From NCBI RefSeq assembly GCF_023229695.1, contig NZ_JALNYS010000005.1, positions 62,001 through 126,000 on the forward strand: a stretch of DNA of 64,000 bases, written 5' to 3'. The notes under the pieces were generated by a model, which saw only the letters and a list, made by a program, of their open reading frames with translations, was not told the DNA's origin and searched no databases. Position 1 is the first letter of the stretch; the number at the start of each line of letters is the position of its first letter. Made by a program: the position numbers and the translations under genes. Source of the DNA: Sulfuricurvum sp. (GTDB lineage Bacteria > Campylobacterota > Campylobacteria > Campylobacterales > Sulfurimonadaceae). This document shows positions 59,727-64,000 of the stretch, piece after piece.

Positions 59727-61784
59727 ATGATCTTTTTTATGAAGAGACTGGAATCTATTTTTAATAACCTGCATATCGGTGTAGCGGTTTGCAATGCCGC
59801 AAACAACCGTATAGAGAGTGTTAATGCCGTATTTGCCAGAATTCTGGGATACGAACCGGGTGAATTGACCGGGGCATTGATGGAGGATATTTTTACTGTT
59901 GAATGTATGCTTCGCTTTGGAGCGTATAAAAACACTATCTCTGAGTGCTCTAATCAGGGTTTATTTGAAACAATCCATCAACACAAAGATGGAGTCTCCC
60001 TTTTTCTGACCATCCATGTTTCAGCCACGAAGGATAACGAGAATAACGTTGAATACTTCATTGTGAATCTAACCGATGTTACCAAATGCAAGCATCAAGA
60101 GCTTCTTTTAGAACAAAAAGAAGCCTCTTTGAAAGAGGTTCAAAAGATTACTAAAATCGGAAGTTGGGAATTTTGTTTTAGCACGATGACGCTGCTGTGT
60201 TCGGATGAAATGTACCGTATTTTTGAGATAATTTTCGATGAATCCCCTCCATCCTATCCCGATTTTATTGAGGTTATCCATCCGGATGATCGAGAGAGAG
60301 TAGTGCGGGTGTATCACAAATCGCTCAATAATGAAACATCCTATGATCTAACCCATCGGCTATTATTGAACGATGGACGGATTAAATACGTTCGTGAATG
60401 GGGTAAGAGCTATTACGATCCGTCAGGCAATCCGGTGCGTTCTACCGGTATGGTACAAGATGTCACCGAGCGTACAATGATTGAAAAAAAAGTTGAATTT
60501 ATAGCCCATTATGATGCTCTTACGGGGCTTCCGAACCGTATTCTTGCGAAAGACAGAGCCGAACAGGCAATCGCATATGCCCATCGAAACGGTTCCAGAA
60601 CGGTATTTCTTTTTATCGATCTTGACGGGTTTAAAACCGTCAATGACTCTCTGGGACATTCGGTAGGGGATACGATGTTAAGAATGGTTACTCAACGCTT
60701 AAAAGAGCATATTCGAGAAAGTGATACGATGAGCCGGCAGGGGGGGGATGAATTTCTCCTAATTTTTTCGGATATAGCCAGTATATCGGATGTTGTCATC
60801 CTAACAAAAAATCTTCTCAAAGAGTTTGATGAGCCGTTTGTCGTCAACACCCATCCTCTCGCATCCTCGGCATCCATCGGGATTGCCATTTACCCTGATC
60901 ACGGCGATACATTTGAAGTGTTGCTGCAAAACGCCGATACGGCGATGTATAAAGCCAAAGAGTCGGGCAAAAACACCTATTGTTTTTATGACCCGCAAAT
61001 GAATCATAATCTGATCGGTAAATTCAAAATGCAAAACGATCTCAAAATCGCGCTACAAAACAGCGAGTTTCTCCTCTATTACCAACCGCAAATCGATTTG
61101 GCTCACCATAAGGTTAGCGGGGTCGAAGCGCTGATACGGTGGCGGCATCCGCAGATGGGGATGATACCGCCGATGAGTTTTATCCCCGTCGCGGAATCGA
61201 CCGGTCTGATTGTTCAGATCGGCGAATGGGTCATTCGGGAGGCATGCAGACAAGCTGCCCTCTGGAGTCAGCAGGGGATGAGTTTAACCGTTGCCGTCAA
61301 TATCTCTGCCATACAGTTTAAACAAGGAGATTTGGAAGCCGTCGTCAGAGAAGCGTTGTCCGTATCAGGTCTGGATCCCCGATATCTGGAACTTGAACTC
61401 ACCGAATCGATCCTCATCCACGATACCGAAAACATCTATCAGACCGTGCAAACACTCAAAGGGTTGGGGATACAGCTCTCTATCGATGATTTCGGTACGG
61501 GGTATTCAAGCCTCTCTTATCTCAAACGGTTTGCCGTCGATAAACTTAAAATCGATCAATCGTTCGTCCGGGATATTTTGCAAGATCAGGAAGATGCCGT
61601 TATCGTTCGGACCATCATCCAAATGGCCAAAAACCTTAACCTTAAAACGATTGCCGAAGGGGTAGAAAACGGTGAGGTATTCAATCTTATCCGCGAGTAT
61701 GGATGCGATGAGGTTCAGGGATACCATTTTGCCGAACCGATGAGAGCCGAATCGGTCGAAACGTTCTATTTGGGATGGAAGTGA
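59727..61784 (+). CDS. PAS-PAS-GGDEF-EAL cyclic-di-GMP enzyme
   Basis: 685 residues. Two PAS domains (about 8-125 and 135-250), a GGDEF domain with intact GGDEF and an RESD inhibitory site five residues before it, and an EAL domain with VEALIRWRHP and DDFGTGYSSL. Both catalytic motifs look complete, so it could both make and break c-di-GMP. No strong ribosome-binding site; an ATG at 59739 is an alternative start. Placed 93 nt after the kinase. Confidence 0.85.
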   Translation: MIFFMKRLESIFNNLHIGVAVCNAANNRIESVNAVFARILGYEPGELTGALMEDIFTVECMLRFGAYKNTISECSNQGLFETIHQHKDGVSLFLTIHVSATKDNENNVEYFIVNLTDVTKCKHQELLLEQKEASLKEVQKITKIGSWEFCFSTMTLLCSDEMYRIFEIIFDESPPSYPDFIEVIHPDDRERVVRVYHKSLNNETSYDLTHRLLLNDGRIKYVREWGKSYYDPSGNPVRSTGMVQDVTERTMIEKKVEFIAHYDALTGLPNRILAKDRAEQAIAYAHRNGSRTVFLFIDLDGFKTVNDSLGHSVGDTMLRMVTQRLKEHIRESDTMSRQGGDEFLLIFSDIASISDVVILTKNLLKEFDEPFVVNTHPLASSASIGIAIYPDHGDTFEVLLQNADTAMYKAKESGKNTYCFYDPQMNHNLIGKFKMQNDLKIALQNSEFLLYYQPQIDLAHHKVSGVEALIRWRHPQMGMIPPMSFIPVAESTGLIVQIGEWVIREACRQAALWSQQGMSLTVAVNISAIQFKQGDLEAVVREALSVSGLDPRYLELELTESILIHDTENIYQTVQTLKGLGIQLSIDDFGTGYSSLSYLKRFAVDKLKIDQSFVRDILQDQEDAVIVRTIIQMAKNLNLKTIAEGVENGEVFNLIREYGCDEVQGYHFAEPMRAESVETFYLGWK

Positions 61785-61897
61785 ATAAGTGGCGCATAAT
61801 CAGCTATAATGTCACCATTACAACGGAAAATCCGTACGCTCTGTCTAATCTCTGCACATTTTCTCCGCTTGAACCATTCTAAGGAAACCCATTACTA

Positions 61898-63208
61898 ATG
61901 TTATTTACCGAACTTAACCTCTCCGCTCCGATTCTCAAAGCGGTCACCGAAGAGGGTTATACCACCCCGACCCCTGTCCAGGCACAGGCGATTCCCCCGA
62001 TCTTAGAAGGGCGTGATATGCTTGCCGGGGCCCAGACGGGTACCGGAAAAACGGCGGGATTTACCTTGCCGATGTTGGAGATCCTCTCCCGTAAACCGTT
62101 TAATCCCAAAGCGCCGCGCCACGTTCGTGTCCTTATTCTGACACCGACACGTGAACTTGCCGCGCAGGTAGGGGAGAGCGTTAAGACGTACGGAAAATAT
62201 CTCCCCTTTAAAAGTGCTATTATTTTCGGCGGTGTCGGAATCCAGCCGCAGATCACGGCGTTGCGTAACGGAATCGATATCCTCATCGCGACTCCGGGAC
62301 GGTTGCTTGATCATATGTCGCAGGGGACGGTCGATTTGCGTCATGTGGAGATGCTGATTCTAGATGAAGCGGACCGAATGTTGGATATGGGTTTTATCAA
62401 AGATATTCGCCGTGTTATTTCGGCATTACCGGCCAAACGGCAAAACCTCCTCTTTTCGGCGACCTACAGCGATGAGATCAAGACGCTGTGCGAATCGATT
62501 TTGCGCAATCCGGCCATCGTCGAAGTGGCACGCCGCAATACGTCGAGCGAACTGGTGACCCAACGGGTAATTTTGGTGGACTGCGCTAAAAAGAGTGCTC
62601 TCTTTGGCCATTTGGTCAAGGAAAATAAATGGGAGCAGGTTCTCGTTTTTACCCGTACCAAGCATCAGGCCAACAAACTCTCCGATTATCTCCAGAAAAT
62701 CGGCGTCTCGGCGGCGGCCATCCACGGTAACAAAAGTCAGGCGGCCCGTACCAAAGCGTTGAGCGATTTCAAAGCGGGTGCGGTCAAAATCCTCGTCGCG
62801 ACCGATATTGCGGCGCGCGGATTGGATATCGACCAGCTTCCCCATGTCGTTAACCTCGAACTCCCCAACATTGCCGAAGATTATGTCCACCGTATCGGAC
62901 GTACCGGACGTGCGGGCAATGAGGGGGAAGCAATCTCCCTTGTGTGTGTCGATGAGTATGATTATCTCAAAGGGATTGAACGGCTGATTAACCGTAAACT
63001 CGATCGTGATATTATCGAAGGGTATGAGCCGGATCCGTCGATTATGGCGATGCCGATCGTGCAAGGGCGCGGAGGCGGCGGCGGACGCGGAAATTCACCT
63101 CGTCCCGGCGGCGGTAAACCACAAGGCGCCAAACCCCAAGGGGGGCGTAGAGAGCCTCAAAAACGCGACAGCTCATCTCATCGCAGCGAGAGCCGACGCG
63201 GTCGGTAA
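61898..63208 (+). CDS. rhlE: DEAD-box RNA helicase RhlE
   Basis: 436 residues. Q motif (TPTPVQAQAIP, 23-33), AQTGTGKT (45-52), PTRELAAQ, DEAD (near 155), SAT, ARGLDI and HRIGRTGRAG are all present. The C-terminal tail is Gly/Arg-rich (RGGGGGRG..., RREPQKRDSSSHR), binding RNA without sequence preference. Roles in ribosome assembly or RNA turnover are known for the family. Confidence 0.9.
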   Translation: MLFTELNLSAPILKAVTEEGYTTPTPVQAQAIPPILEGRDMLAGAQTGTGKTAGFTLPMLEILSRKPFNPKAPRHVRVLILTPTRELAAQVGESVKTYGKYLPFKSAIIFGGVGIQPQITALRNGIDILIATPGRLLDHMSQGTVDLRHVEMLILDEADRMLDMGFIKDIRRVISALPAKRQNLLFSATYSDEIKTLCESILRNPAIVEVARRNTSSELVTQRVILVDCAKKSALFGHLVKENKWEQVLVFTRTKHQANKLSDYLQKIGVSAAAIHGNKSQAARTKALSDFKAGAVKILVATDIAARGLDIDQLPHVVNLELPNIAEDYVHRIGRTGRAGNEGEAISLVCVDEYDYLKGIERLINRKLDRDIIEGYEPDPSIMAMPIVQGRGGGGGRGNSPRPGGGKPQGAKPQGGRREPQKRDSSSHRSESRRGR

Positions 63209-63264
63209 TATACCGATGTCTTGAGTCGTAGTATAATTCGATATTTAAACATACAGAGGTCAGT

Positions 63265-64000
63265 GTGAGTCACGATACATCCCTAAATCAGCAAGCTTTA
63301 CTCTATCATGAGGGGCCTCGCCCCGGTAAAATCGCCACCTGCATTACGAAACCGTTTAAAACGCAGCATGACTTGAGTCTGGCCTATTCTCCCGGTGTAG
63401 CCGCTCCGTGCCTCGAAATCCAAAAAAACCCCGAAGATGCCTACCGTTATACCGCCAAAGGGAATTTGATGGCCGTTATCTCAAACGGTACGGCGGTTTT
63501 GGGGCTGGGCAATCTGGGGGCATTGGCCTCCAAGCCGGTTATGGAAGGAAAAGCGATTCTGTTCAAGCGGTTTAGTGATTTGGATGCTTACGATATCGAA
63601 GTGGATGAGACCGATATTGAGCGCTTTTGCGATGTGGTTGCGGCGATTGCCCCGACATTCGGAGGGATCAACCTCGAAGATATCAAAGCCCCCGAGTGTT
63701 TTGAAATCGAACGGCGGCTGGTTGAGCGGCTGGATATTCCGGTCATGCATGACGATCAGCACGGTACGGCGGTCATCTCCTCGGCCGGTATTCTCAACGG
63801 ATGTCTTATTACCGGACGCTCTGTGGAGTCGCTGAAAGTGGTCATTATCGGAGCGGGCGCCGCAGCGATCAGCTGCGGACGGATTTATCGCTATATGGGA
63901 GTTCGCGAGATTTATATGTCCGATTCCAAAGGGCTAATCCATGCAGGACGAAACGATCTCAATGCTTACAAGAGAGAGTTTTCCGCACCCGAGGGGATGA
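63265..64000 (+). CDS. Malic enzyme, N-terminal part (cut by window end)
   Basis: At least 245 residues from a GTG at 63265 with AGAGG upstream. SLAYSPGVAAPC, TAVLGLGNLGALASKPVMEGKA, PVMHDDQHGTAV and the NAD(P)-binding VVIIGAGAAAISC match bacterial malic enzymes, which convert malate to pyruvate and CO2. Cofactor choice and whether a phosphotransacetylase domain follows cannot be seen. Confidence 0.9.
   Translation, partial: MSHDTSLNQQALLYHEGPRPGKIATCITKPFKTQHDLSLAYSPGVAAPCLEIQKNPEDAYRYTAKGNLMAVISNGTAVLGLGNLGALASKPVMEGKAILFKRFSDLDAYDIEVDETDIERFCDVVAAIAPTFGGINLEDIKAPECFEIERRLVERLDIPVMHDDQHGTAVISSAGILNGCLITGRSVESLKVVIIGAGAAAISCGRIYRYMGVREIYMSDSKGLIHAGRNDLNAYKREFSAPEGM

Overview
The window joins two kinds of DNA. 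Bases 1 to about 34,800 are very AT-rich and form one end of a conjugative element. From about 34,900 to 64,000 the base composition is clearly higher in GC and the genes look like the chromosome of a free-living Campylobacterota species. I infer a relative of Sulfuricurvum or Sulfurimonas. The support is histidine kinases with the IAHQW[RK]QPLN box, a CetA/CetB energy-taxis pair and many PAS, Cache and GGDEF-EAL sensors. No rRNA, tRNA or CRISPR array was seen.

Element, left part (minus strand, 42-6944): a TraD/VirD4-like coupling protein, a membrane protein, a MOB relaxase with Tyr and HxD...NxHxH motifs, and a small accessory protein. Next comes a hairpin-rich, less AT-rich patch that is a good oriT candidate, followed by small unknown proteins and one type IV pilin-like protein. 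A ribbon-helix-helix regulator (7154) and a roughly 950 bp replication region follow. The latter has iterons and a Rep_3-type initiator gene (8286-9110).

Element, middle (plus strand, 9485-21860): an operon-like run of ten genes, seven of them type IV pilin/pseudopilin-like. They share a C-terminal Cys...Cys pattern also seen in their non-pilin neighbours. Then come a TraG-like protein carrying a perfect EF-hand loop, small proteins, a TraN-like protein, a PH-domain membrane protein and a 36-residue membrane peptide. TraG and TraN point to an F-type (MPF-F) transfer apparatus. The remaining assembly genes are not in the window and may lie to the left.

Element, right part (21870-34722, mostly minus strand): secreted proteins, one resembling TraT surface-exclusion proteins; many small unknown genes, including 39- and 41-residue membrane peptides and one frameshifted gene; an ArdC-like antirestriction protein; a novel 607-residue protein; and a type Ib partition module (ParA plus small DNA-binding partner) with 11-bp centromere-like repeats. 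An excisionase-like HTH gene lies at the very end. Replication, partition and transfer genes together suggest an integrated plasmid or a plasmid-like ICE. No integrase is in view.

Chromosome part: a FIST-domain histidine kinase, a DUF3800 gene between two copies of a 46-bp sequence, a Cache-CheW protein, SelO and FapA. FapA sits at the end of an efflux operon (TolC-like, adaptor, and an RND permease naturally split into two half-length genes). Then EF-P, an AlbA/Schlafen-type ATP-binding protein with a decayed toxin-antitoxin pair, a DJ-1 protein, a DUF1566 protein, CetA/CetB, and a response regulator with a kinase of inverted domain order. A PAS-GGDEF-EAL protein, RhlE helicase and the start of a malic enzyme complete the window.
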